Origin: an uncultured Oribacterium sp.
GTDB lineage: Bacteria; Bacillota; Clostridia; Lachnospirales; Lachnospiraceae
NCBI GenBank assembly: GCA_900770445.1
Contig: CAAGKO010000084.1
Location: 1-63,840 of the forward strand
Reading direction: 5' to 3'
Length of the DNA stretch: 63,840 nt
The position numbers and the translations under genes are program-made. Positions 15,681 through 23,929 of the stretch are shown in pieces. Below the pieces are notes generated by a model. The model saw only the letters and a program-made list of their open reading frames with translations. It was not told where the DNA came from and searched no databases. Position 1 is the first letter of the stretch, and the number at the start of each line of letters is the position of its first letter.

Positions 15681-17165
15681 TCACTTCGTCCCGTCCCGGA
15701 CGAACAGCGTCGCGACCCAGCTTGCGGCGGCTGCGCTGAAATAAGCGGTCGGGTAGTCCACACCGCCCTGGCTCCTCCGGGTGCCGAGGACGATGCCAGC
15801 GGCCTCTCCCTTGGTGGTTGGGAGGTAGGCCTGACGCGGCCGTCCGGTGAAGCTGCATTCGTTCAATTCGAGATAGCCGAGCTCGGCCAGCTTCCGATCG
15901 ATGGTCGCACCAGACAGTTTCTTTCGTTCCCGGGCACGCAGCTTCGGCTGACTCGTTAATTCGCCCGGGTTCTCCGTCGCCACTGCATCTGATATCTGCG
16001 TTTCAACCAGATTCTTCGTCGTCACTGCATCTGATGTTGATTCACTGTCTGAAGCGCCGACCTCGATTGACGCGATGCGGCTATTCGTAGAAGAGGTCTC
16101 CTCCGCTGTCGCGACGAGCGCGTTCAGAAGCGCGGCGATTTCCGGCGAGCGCAGGCCATCTGCGCAGCGGAAGGAGGCGGCTTCTGCCACGGTAAGGAAG
16201 AAGTCCTGCTTTTTCTTCACCTGCTTCCGCGTCCGCTGCTGCAGGTACTTCTCCTCGAGGAAGGCCAGCAGGACATCATCCGGGATGAAACGATATTTCG
16301 GATTTCTCTGTGATTCTGACCTTTCCTGTGGAATCGGCTTTATAACACTCGTCGGTATGACAGGATTTGAAGACGGCGCATATGTACCTGGCGCCCGCTT
16401 TACGCGTGCAGCGTCCATCGAGTTATCGGGCACACACGGAACCTCTTCCGACGCATTTTCATAGAAATCTGCGATGCGTGCAGCGTCCGCCGCGAAGCCC
16501 GTCGTCACACAGGCTTCGGTACCATCCTGCAGGTCTTGCTGCAGATCTTGCTGTATTTCCTCCGACACGTTTTCGTAGAAATCTGCGACATACGCAGGGT
16601 CGAGGGCTTTCCGGATCTCATCGGTGAAGGCTTCGTAGTGGAGTGCCAGCTTCCGCTGACCGACGCCATAGATGCGTGCGAATTCCTCGCGGGTGAGCGG
16701 GAGCATACGGCACATCTCCACCAGTGATTTGTCGGTGAAAATCTGGTACGCCTGCACACTCCGTTCCATCGCGAGCCGCTTCCGAAGCGCCTTCAGATTT
16801 CCGAGCAGGTGCGTCCGCATCTCGGGCGAAATCTCGAGACGGGCGTTTTCAAGCAGCCGAAGCTGCTGTGCTTCCGCTTCGCCATCGCCGGTCCGGGCAT
16901 ATCCGCCCCTGCCGGCCTCGCCATCGCTGCCACGCGCATATCCGACACTGCCGGCCTCGCCATCGCCGGTCCGGGCAGAGGCATTGCCCTCGCATGGCGT
17001 GGCAGCCGGGAGACGGTCGTCCGCTGGGGACTCCGGCACGCTTGATGATGACCCCGGCGCAGTCAATGCGTGCGCAGACGTTTCGATCGACGATTCGGAT
17101 GATTGACCGAGCGCCGCGGCCATCGTATCTGCAGTTTTCTGATACTCGACTTTTCGCATCGCCAT
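15681..17165 (-). CDS. HRDC-domain protein with winged-helix-like C terminus
   Basis: 494 residues. Residues about 118-190 form an HRDC domain (LLGNLKALRKRLAMERSVQA, TREEFARIYGVGQRKL), the nucleic-acid-binding module usually at the end of RecQ. Near 415-460 is a winged-helix-like stretch (TIDRKLAELGYLELN, AYLPTTKGEAAGI). The rest is low-complexity and repetitive, including a 13-residue repeat at 60-98 and twice ADFYEN(V/A)SEE. The ATG lies 6 bp after the RecQ-like gene stop with GAAGGA between, so the two are coupled. They look like one RecQ split into helicase and HRDC chains. A gap of 192 bp with no clear signal follows before the nuclease-like gene. Confidence 0.75.
   Translation of the reverse strand: MAMRKVEYQKTADTMAAALGQSSESSIETSAHALTAPGSSSSVPESPADDRLPAATPCEGNASARTGDGEAGSVGYARGSDGEAGRGGYARTGDGEAEAQQLRLLENARLEISPEMRTHLLGNLKALRKRLAMERSVQAYQIFTDKSLVEMCRMLPLTREEFARIYGVGQRKLALHYEAFTDEIRKALDPAYVADFYENVSEEIQQDLQQDLQDGTEACVTTGFAADAARIADFYENASEEVPCVPDNSMDAARVKRAPGTYAPSSNPVIPTSVIKPIPQERSESQRNPKYRFIPDDVLLAFLEEKYLQQRTRKQVKKKQDFFLTVAEAASFRCADGLRSPEIAALLNALVATAEETSSTNSRIASIEVGASDSESTSDAVTTKNLVETQISDAVATENPGELTSQPKLRARERKKLSGATIDRKLAELGYLELNECSFTGRPRQAYLPTTKGEAAGIVLGTRRSQGGVDYPTAYFSAAAASWVATLFVRDGTK
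16879..16985 (-). repeat. 39-bp (13-codon) tandem repeat inside the HRDC gene
   Basis: TCGCCATCGC recurs at 16879, 16918 and 16957, an exact 39-bp period. The repeat encodes Gly/Asp/Ala/Arg-rich protein sequence and keeps the reading frame. Confidence 0.85.
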
Positions 17166-17171
17166 AATCCT

Positions 17172-19406
17172 TCATGTGCACTTCGCGTGCGCATCATAAT
17201 CGAAATGGTACGGCTTTTCGCCTGCCTTCCACAGACGGATCTTCCGCCCGATATCCATATCCGTCTCGAGCTGGTGCCGATGTTCGCGCATCCGTTCCTG
17301 CAGGCCCATGGTGTCGCTGATGCCATAGCGGTCCTCCTCGAGAAAGTGTTCCGGATCACAGTTCACGCAGCAGCTGTCACGTGGGATGGAAAATGCCCGG
17401 AAATGCTGCACGCGGATTCCGGGCTCGCACAGCTCCCACGGATCCGTGCGGAGATGTTCATATTTATAAGCCTGGTTTTTCATGTACGCCTGGTCTGCGT
17501 AACGGATGAAGATATGCTGCTTCTCCGCACGCTTCAGCTGCATCGTCACCTTCTGTATGCGGTTTTCCGGGTAGCGTCCGGACTGCCGGATCGTCCGCAG
17601 ACTCTCGTCAACCGGCAGTTCTGCGCTCCTCAGCACACGATTCCGCGACGGCAGCGTGATGACTTCATAATCGACGGGCTCTTCACCCGTGGATGCCTGC
17701 TTTTTTTCGTCCATCGATATACGATTGCAGTGATGTTCAGCTGCCCGCACAGATGAATCCGATGGTACACCGACGAAGGCATGTCCTGCTACAGAGCTGC
17801 CCGCGGCTGCCTGCGACGGCAAAACGGGTGGTGCACCGATGGAAACCTGTCCTGGCGCAGAGCTGCCCGCAACTTTCTGCAACGGCAAAACGGGTGGTGC
17901 ACCGATGGAAGCATTGTCCGGCTGCGAAGTGACGGAAGTCCCATCTGCGCCCCCGAAATAATCCCGGAGAAAGAATCGCAGGCACTGGTGCGTCATCGCG
18001 TAGCGACGCATCGCCTCCAACTGTCGCTTCACCTGCGCGACGGCTTCCGGATACGCCTGGTAGCCAAGCGTCACCTTCTCGAGCTTCGTGCGCTGGAGCT
18101 CGAAATCGCGCTCGTTCGCAAGGAGAATGCACTCGGCCGGAAGACCGTCACGCCCCGCGTGGACAAGCTCCTGATAGTAGCGTTCGAGGCTTTCTGGCAT
18201 CGTGTAGTGCAGCACGAAACGCACATCCGACCGGTCGAGCTCGAGAAAAGGATCCGGCGTCACGACGAGAATCCGGGCACCGGCATGGGCCTCGTCATGG
18301 TGCGTGGACGGCCGCTGTATACGCCGCTCGGACGAATGCACGCCGGCGCAGAAAGTGCGGGCATCTGTCATTCGTGCGTTCGAATGCCGACGGACTGCGG
18401 TCTGTCGGTCCGACGACGCTGTGGCGGCGCAGAAAGCGTGGGCATTCGCCATGCGTTCCTCGCGGGTCAGACCTGCGTGGTAGGACAATGCCGGGAAACC
18501 GCTGCGATTGAGCAGTTGCGCGATGTGCTCCGTCAGCCGATGCTCGGTGCAGTAGATGATGCCTGCCTCATCTTCGTGGCGGCGCAGAAAATCGAGAAGA
18601 AACGGTGCCTTGCGCTGTGGACGATGCACGGATAGAAAGAGATTCGGACATTCAAACGTGTGACGGACGAGAAGTGGATGCTGAAGTGAGAAAAAGTGCC
18701 CGATATCCTGCTCCAGCTGCCGCGTCGTCGACAGTGTCAGCGCAAGGACCGGCGGACGGGAGGATGCTGCATAGCGTTCGAGATCCTTCAGCAGAAGTGG
18801 AATCGAGTGATAGAGCGGCTGGAAATGTGGTGCGTGGATCGAACAGATCTGTGCTTCGTCGATGACGATCAGAGATATCGTCGTATAGAGTACGAGAAAA
18901 GAACGAATCGTCGGACTCTCGAGAAGTCCTGGCGAGATATAGAGTATTCGGAAATGACGGCGTCGGATGCGCTCGAGCTGTGCAGCCATGGCATAATCCG
19001 ACAGTCCGGAATGCAGCATCGCCGCAGGGATGCCATCCTTTTCGAGGATATCGATTTCTTTTTCCATGCGCTCTTTATATGAAGAAATGATCAGCGTGAT
19101 GCCTGGAAGCTGCTTCACAAGCTGTCGGTAGCAGTCCAGACGAAGCGGACCGACTGGTGGCATCGCCAGCACATCCCTTCCGCCCATCAGCGCAGAAAAG
19201 ATACGCGTATAGGCCGAGGCCAGAGACATTGCCCATGTCATGTGCTGTGGCTTTTTCGGAGGCGGCGCAGAAGACGGTACATCATCGACCGCCGGACGTG
19301 CGGTTGCCATGTTTTTAGTTTCTCCAGATGATTTCTGTTGGGAAGAGGTGGAGGCGGTTGATATGGCGGACTTCACAGAAGCTTCAGATCGATGTACATC
19401 GGACAT
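17172..19406 (-). CDS. RecQ-like superfamily 2 helicase with degenerate ATPase motifs
   Basis: 744 residues. The order and text follow RecQ (SALMGGRDVLAMP, then LISSYKERMEKEI, LIVIDEAQICSIHAPHF, GIIYCTEHRLTEHIAQLLN, HYTMPESLERYYQELVHAGRDG). However, the P-loop expected as MPTGGGKS reads MPPVGPLRLDCY (about residues 83-94), so the catalytic Lys and Ser/Thr are gone. DEAH is DEAQ, and GRAGRDG is reduced to HAGRDG. A zinc-type CCVNCD motif occurs late. Ser/Ala-rich inserts lie near 330-370 and 505-590, the latter built of a 22-residue repeat. It is probably ATP-independent or structural. AAAGGA precedes the start; the downstream HRDC gene is coupled. Confidence 0.78.
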   Translation of the reverse strand: MSDVHRSEASVKSAISTASTSSQQKSSGETKNMATARPAVDDVPSSAPPPKKPQHMTWAMSLASAYTRIFSALMGGRDVLAMPPVGPLRLDCYRQLVKQLPGITLIISSYKERMEKEIDILEKDGIPAAMLHSGLSDYAMAAQLERIRRRHFRILYISPGLLESPTIRSFLVLYTTISLIVIDEAQICSIHAPHFQPLYHSIPLLLKDLERYAASSRPPVLALTLSTTRQLEQDIGHFFSLQHPLLVRHTFECPNLFLSVHRPQRKAPFLLDFLRRHEDEAGIIYCTEHRLTEHIAQLLNRSGFPALSYHAGLTREERMANAHAFCAATASSDRQTAVRRHSNARMTDARTFCAGVHSSERRIQRPSTHHDEAHAGARILVVTPDPFLELDRSDVRFVLHYTMPESLERYYQELVHAGRDGLPAECILLANERDFELQRTKLEKVTLGYQAYPEAVAQVKRQLEAMRRYAMTHQCLRFFLRDYFGGADGTSVTSQPDNASIGAPPVLPLQKVAGSSAPGQVSIGAPPVLPSQAAAGSSVAGHAFVGVPSDSSVRAAEHHCNRISMDEKKQASTGEEPVDYEVITLPSRNRVLRSAELPVDESLRTIRQSGRYPENRIQKVTMQLKRAEKQHIFIRYADQAYMKNQAYKYEHLRTDPWELCEPGIRVQHFRAFSIPRDSCCVNCDPEHFLEEDRYGISDTMGLQERMREHRHQLETDMDIGRKIRLWKAGEKPYHFDYDAHAKCT
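17764..17925 (-). repeat. 66-bp (22-codon) tandem repeat inside the RecQ-like gene
   Basis: GGTGCACCGATGGAA-type units recur at 17764, 17830 and 17896, an exact 66-bp period. The encoded repeat contains SIGAPPVLP and AGSS. Units two and three are nearly identical and unit one is more diverged. Confidence 0.85.
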
Positions 19407-19453
19407 TTCGAGTAGTTCCTTTCGCTCGGAATATAATAATCATGACGGCAACA

Positions 19454-19526
19454 ACGAAATCAGAATTCTGAAATCAAACAACGACGAAATCAGTATCCTG
19501 AAATCAGGCAACGATGAAATCAGTGT
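19454..19526. repeat. 30-bp tandem repeat upstream of the RecQ-like gene
   Basis: ACGAAATCAG/TCTGAAATCA units recur at 19454, 19484 and 19514 with an exact 30-bp period. This lies about 50 bp upstream of the minus-strand start, in its 5' region. From 19530 to 19900 the sequence is AT-rich with two further loose direct repeats containing ATCATCG and TCTGAC; no gene is supported. Confidence 0.75.
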
Positions 19527-19919
19527 AAAGTATATGCTATGCCTATAGCTTGTATAGAATAACTGCATGTACTCTTAAAATATTTCATCGTTTTGCATAT
19601 CTGTATCGTAATATAAGTTCTTGCTTTTGACAAGGTCGACAAACGGACTATATTTGCTTTTAACAACTGCCTGCGGTATTACCTGCGATTATGTCGCTAC
19701 TTCGAAATCGTTTGAAATGAGCATTTTCAACATGATTTCCTGGAAATTCTTCTGGTAGACTGCCCTTCATAAAATATCATCGGTTCTGACATCTCTGAAA
19801 TTTTTCTGACAACCAGAAGGGCATAAAGAATCATCGAATCTGACTACCTTGAAACCACCTGCTGGTATTGATTTATAGAGTATCGTCCGAACTTGTTGTC
19901 TTGGATCCATCTACGACCT

Positions 19920-20340
19920 GGCAGTTTTGATAAATTATCCACTATTTTTGAAAAGCCTATAATTTGGATATTTTCCCGAAAAAAAGAACATACGCATATA
20001 AGCGTACTATCCAGGAAAGTGCTTTAAAAAAATACTCGATAGTGTTTTGTGGGATGATCGAATTGGTTTCAAGGAATGAGTATCTAATAATCGTGACATT
20101 TTATAATAGTGGTTATTCAAAGAAGAGCAGGCTTTCTGAATTAGCAGCTACTATATCCAGTAATTTCAAAAAAACACCGAAGTGGATAGTTTCCAAGGAT
20201 AAATCCGTTTTTAACCTGAAAATCATAACTACCTTTTGAAAAATCGTCATATATTGGATAGTTGGCCGTCGCACCCAATATTGGATAGATGGCCGCTCGC
20301 TCTCCAACCACCGCATATAGAAATCATATTCATTTCAGAT
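19920..20340. repeat. AT-rich repeat island 2
   Basis: Same make-up as islands 1 and 3: TATCCACTATTTTTGAAA near 19938, TATCCAGTAATTTCAAA near 20155, GTGGATAG near 20183 and two TATTGGATAG near 20254 and 20279. One palindrome (TACGCATATAAGCGTA, 19991-20006) is followed by CTATCC. Island 1 carries the palindrome inverted relative to this one, so the two islands bracket the RecQ-like cassette as inverted copies. No gene is supported. Confidence 0.7.
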
Positions 20341-20672
20341 ATAGAGATCATATCCATTTCAGGGCTTGCGCTTGCGAAGAGAAAAGTATAACATGAACAT
20401 CATTATTCAGGCCTGCTCTGCTGCGCCAATGCAGACGGCCGAAACATGGATGGCTCCGCGCGCTGCATCCTGCGGACACGGTACGGTGCTGGCGCACCGC
20501 CGCCCGCGTGCTCTGCCGCATGCCTGCCACTCGCACTGCCCCGCGCCCACTGCTGCAACGGTGCGGCGCCCCAGCACTGCCACACCCACCGCCGCGGCGG
20601 CGTCGCATCGCAGTCGCCCGCCCCGCCGCACCCGCGCCTGCCATACCCACCACACACCGAGGTACCACCACT

Positions 20673-21440
20673 ATGCACATCACATTTCTGACCTATCTTA
20701 TCTGCTGTCCGCTCGTCTTTCTCGCCGGTCTCGTCGACGCCATCGGCGGAGGCGGCGGTCTGATTTCCCTTCCGGCCTACCTGCTCGCCGGCCTCCCGGC
20801 GCATTACGCCATCGGCACCAACAAGCTTTCCAGCTGCTGCGGCACCACGGTTGCGACCGTTCGTTTCATCCGCGAAGGCCTCGTCAACTGGAAGCTCGCC
20901 ATTCCGTCCATCGTCGCCGCCGTCATCGGCTCCTCGATCGGTGCCCGGATCAGCCTCCTCATCCCGGAGCAGGTTCTCGTCACGATCCTCCTCGTCGTCC
21001 TGCCCGTGACCGCCTTCATCGTCCTGAACCGCCACATCTTCCACGACAATGTCGAAGAAGCGCAGATGGACACCCCGAAAGTGTACGTGACCGCCATCCT
21101 CGCCGCGCTTATCATCGGCTTCTATGATGGTTTTTACGGCCCGGGCACCGGCACCTTCCTCATCATCGCCTTCACCGTCTTCGCGAAGCTCGGCATCAAA
21201 ACCGCCAACGGCCAGACGAAGGTCATCAACCTGACGACGAACATCACCTCTCTCGTGATCTTCATCATGCACGGCCAGACCGTCTTCCTGCTCGGCATCC
21301 CATGCGCCATCTGCAACATGATCGGTAACTACATCGGCGCCGGTCTCATGATGAAAAACGGCATGAAAATCGTCCGCCCGTCGATCCTCGTCGTGCTCGT
21401 TCTCCTCGTCATCAAGGTCATCACCGAGTACATCCTGTGA
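20673..21440 (+). CDS. TauE/SafE-family membrane transporter
   Basis: 255 residues, eight or so hydrophobic segments. The family pattern LVDAIGGGGGLISLPAYLL and GTNKLSS near the N terminus, and GFYDGFYGPGTGTFLIIAF in the middle, are clear. The family exports or imports small anions such as sulfite, sulfoacetate or sulfonate; no specific substrate can be assigned. The ATG at 20673 follows GAGGT at 20659-20663. The long open frame upstream is a C-rich, low-complexity stretch (20450-20670) and is unlikely to be translated. A terminator follows. Confidence 0.88.
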   Translation: MHITFLTYLICCPLVFLAGLVDAIGGGGGLISLPAYLLAGLPAHYAIGTNKLSSCCGTTVATVRFIREGLVNWKLAIPSIVAAVIGSSIGARISLLIPEQVLVTILLVVLPVTAFIVLNRHIFHDNVEEAQMDTPKVYVTAILAALIIGFYDGFYGPGTGTFLIIAFTVFAKLGIKTANGQTKVINLTTNITSLVIFIMHGQTVFLLGIPCAICNMIGNYIGAGLMMKNGMKIVRPSILVVLVLLVIKVITEYIL

Positions 21441-21503
21441 GGCATCTTCGAAGTAGCGTGCCGTTTCCCACATTCGGGCTACTGAAAAGATCCTATGCAT
21501 CTT

Positions 21504-21538
21504 AAGAGCTTTGCGTCCCATCGCAATGCTCTTTTTTT
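21504..21538 (+). terminator. Intrinsic terminator after the TauE/SafE gene
   Basis: AAGAGCTTTGCG pairs with CGCAATGCTCTT (one mismatch) around TCCCAT, followed by seven T. Confidence 0.85.
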
Positions 21539-21670
21539 GACCCGCAACACACTTGCACCCACATCCCCGACCGAGTAAAATACAGTTTTAAAAGCCACTG
21601 TTTCAGTGGCCAATGCAGGCGACCTCGACACAGGCACCCGTCCGCATAACGGTGGAAAGGAGGCAGGCAC

Positions 21671-22741
21671 ATGCAGGATCCCGTCGTCATCATGAACTTC
21701 ACCCACATCTACGAAGACGAAACGTTCTATAGTTCAGAGCAGAAGAGCAGCACACACCGCAGCTGCGAAGCATCGTCCACGCCCCTCAGTGGCCCCGCGC
21801 CCGTATCGTTCGCAGCATCCAGCAACCTTGCAACCGCGCGGTCTGCATCGTCAAAGCCCTACATCCTCGATTTCACCACGCTGTCTGGTACCACTGGCTT
21901 CTGCGACGATGCCGCCGCGGATGAAATCCGCCGTCGCATCGCCGATTTCCCGGCGCGCGGCCTCCACTTCCTCGACAATGGCAACTTTCATTACCTCACC
22001 CGCTTCTGGTGCGAAAAAATCAGCGAAGACTTCGTGCTCGTCGTCTATGACCACCACGTCGACCTCCGAAAACCCGTCTTCCCTGGCCTCATGAGCTGCG
22101 GTTCCTGGATCCGCGACGTTCTGCTCCGGAACCGCCACTGCCGCGCCGTCCTCATCATTGGCCCGGAACGTGCCCAGACCGACATCATCGAGCGTGAGCT
22201 GCAGAGTCTCGCAGCCGAGGATGACGTCCTCGTTGAACGGGCATCCCAAACCGCATTCTACCCGCAGGTGAGCACAGAAGCTGTGAGCGACAGGGAGGAG
22301 CATACTTCGGACGCAGATTACCCGCCCCACAGCTGGACATACGCGCGCCGGGAAGCCGACGATCAGCCCCCGCGCTCATCCGCGTCCGCGCGCCTCTACT
22401 GCTTCACGGAGGACGACATCCTGGATGGCCGCGCAGCACACGAGCTGCCACAGCTCCTCGATGCGCTCAGCTTTCCGGTCTACATCTCCATCGATAAGGA
22501 TGTCCTCTCCCGAAAAGTGCTGCGCACGAACTGGGACCAGGGTATCATGACCGAAGCCGAATTCCGGCACGAGCTCGACCGCTTCACCATGGACCCGAAA
22601 ATTCACATCCTCGGCGTCGACATCTGCGGCGAACCCGCCTACAATGCCTGCCGTCGCCTCCTCGACGACACCCGTGACCTCCGCCGAAGCGACGGCGTAA
22701 ACCGCCTCCTCCTCGAGCACTATCTGTCCCGTGCGCACTAG
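21671..22741 (+). CDS. Arginase/ureohydrolase-fold protein
   Basis: 356 residues. Two metal-ligand blocks of the ureohydrolase fold are visible: VVYDHHVDLR near residue 118 and ISIDKDVLS near 276, followed by GVDICGE. The enzyme family hydrolyses guanidino or amidino groups using a dinuclear Mn centre, but substrate loops are not recognisable, so a specific name is not warranted. Two Ser/Ala/Arg-rich inserts (about residues 20-55 and 195-235) interrupt the fold. AAGGAGG lies upstream of the ATG. The last 20 bases form the first unit of a 61-bp tandem repeat. Confidence 0.75.
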   Translation: MQDPVVIMNFTHIYEDETFYSSEQKSSTHRSCEASSTPLSGPAPVSFAASSNLATARSASSKPYILDFTTLSGTTGFCDDAAADEIRRRIADFPARGLHFLDNGNFHYLTRFWCEKISEDFVLVVYDHHVDLRKPVFPGLMSCGSWIRDVLLRNRHCRAVLIIGPERAQTDIIERELQSLAAEDDVLVERASQTAFYPQVSTEAVSDREEHTSDADYPPHSWTYARREADDQPPRSSASARLYCFTEDDILDGRAAHELPQLLDALSFPVYISIDKDVLSRKVLRTNWDQGIMTEAEFRHELDRFTMDPKIHILGVDICGEPAYNACRRLLDDTRDLRRSDGVNRLLLEHYLSRAH

Positions 22742-22887
22742 CAACATTCGACGGAGGCGCTGCCTGGAATCACCGATCAGCGATCTGTCCCGCGCGCACT
22801 AGCGGCGCTCGACGAAGGCGCTGTCTGGAATCTCCGATCAGCGATCTGTCCCGCGCGCACTAGCGACACTCGACGAAGGCGCTGCCG
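22722..22887 (+). repeat. 61-bp tandem repeat starting in the arginase-like gene 3' end
   Basis: ATCTGTCCCG(C/T)GCGCACTAG recurs at 22722, 22783 and 22844, exactly 61 bp apart, each followed by CGACGAAGGCGCTG-type text. Each unit carries the gene's last codons and stop, so the array arose by duplication across the end of the gene. Confidence 0.85.
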
Positions 22888-22904
22888 GATATTTCTTTGG
22901 CGCA

Positions 22905-23320
22905 GCGTCCGAAATTAACGGAAATCGATGTTACTATCCAATAAGTGGCGTTTTTTGAAATCGTAGTTATTTTTAACATTTTTTATCATTTTCCTGTGAG
23001 TAGTGTGAATATCCACGATTTCAAAATATGACATGTATTGGATGGTTTTCTTCAAAATCCGACATACGTTTATAAGCGTACTATCCAATAAACCTTGCCT
23101 TCTGAAATAATGGATATAGATTTTTACCTTCAGAGAAGAATTTCTGTGGGTGCATATCCAATAATCCATCTTTTTTTAAAAGATGGATACTAGAGAGCAG
23201 AGCTCTCTTACGAAACAAAGACTTTAATATCCATTATTTTTAAATATGCCAGTAATTGGATAGTTTGCATTCGTATTCAAACATTTCAGGCAAAAAGTAT
23301 ATCCACTGTTATGAATTCGA
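22905..23320. repeat. AT-rich repeat island 3
   Basis: Contains TATCCACGATTTCAAAATAT near 23010 and TATCCATTATTTTTAAATAT near 23230. Each is followed about 20 bp later by ATTGGATGG or ATTGGATAG. There is one palindrome (TACGTTTATAAGCGTA, 23065-23080) followed by CTATCC. Same family as islands 1 and 2. No gene is supported in 22742-23929. Confidence 0.7.
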
Positions 23321-23619
23321 TCCAAATTAGATACGGGTACGACAGTCCAGCCGTCCAGCCGTCAGGCCATGCTGAGAGTGATGCTTCTTTCGGCTGCTCC
23401 TGGATGCTTCTTCGCGAACTCAATCGTGGAGCCTGCGAGGTTCGCTTCTGTCTTCTGCGTTTGAATGCTTCTCATCGGGATATCCATCGTATCTCACTCT
23501 TATCGTCTCTTATCGCCCTCATCCTCGGTGTTACTGTCCGCCCAGCCACACCTTGACTTAAGTACGTTAGAACAGTAACTCATCGGCGCGCACCTTACGG
23601 TCCTTCGTCCCCTGGCCCC

Positions 23620-23648
23620 TTGCGCCTCTTCCCGCGAACTAGTACAAT
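23620..23648 (+). promoter_or_regulatory. Putative promoter of the sugar-nucleotide operon
   Basis: TTGCGC (23620-23625) and TACAAT (23643-23648) are 17 bp apart. They lie about 280 bp upstream of the TPP-enzyme gene, leaving a long leader that contains a degenerate tandem repeat. Confidence 0.5.
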
Positions 23649-23662
23649 AGAAGGTCTAGAAA

Positions 23663-23805
23663 GACCGCTTTTTCGATCCCCGAGCAGTTGCCTGGATCGC
23701 CACTTTTTCGGATCCATGCAGTCGCCTGAAACGTGACTTTTCTGCGGCCTGCGCAGACGTCGAGACTACTGCTTCCTTTAAGCCAATGCCGTCGTCCGGA
23801 ACGCG
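23663..23805 (+). repeat. Degenerate 35-38-bp tandem repeat in the operon leader
   Basis: Three or four loosely similar units share the order CTTTTTCG-GATCC-GCAGT-GCCTG-ACG. They lie between the putative promoter and the TPP-enzyme gene. Confidence 0.5.
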
Positions 23806-23929
23806 GGCACCCGGCCTCGATCTTTCACCGAATATCATGGTTATGCGCGTGGCCGTACGGCCGTCGCACGACCTCGAAATAAACTACATCACGAGGAGCC
23901 GTGCTCCTCACGAAAAGCAGGAGTAAGTA

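Noticed and set aside
19240..19548. 102-codon plus-strand frame upstream of and overlapping the RecQ-like gene start
   Set aside because: It is antisense to the helicase N terminus and ends in a 30-bp tandem repeat; there is no ribosome site.
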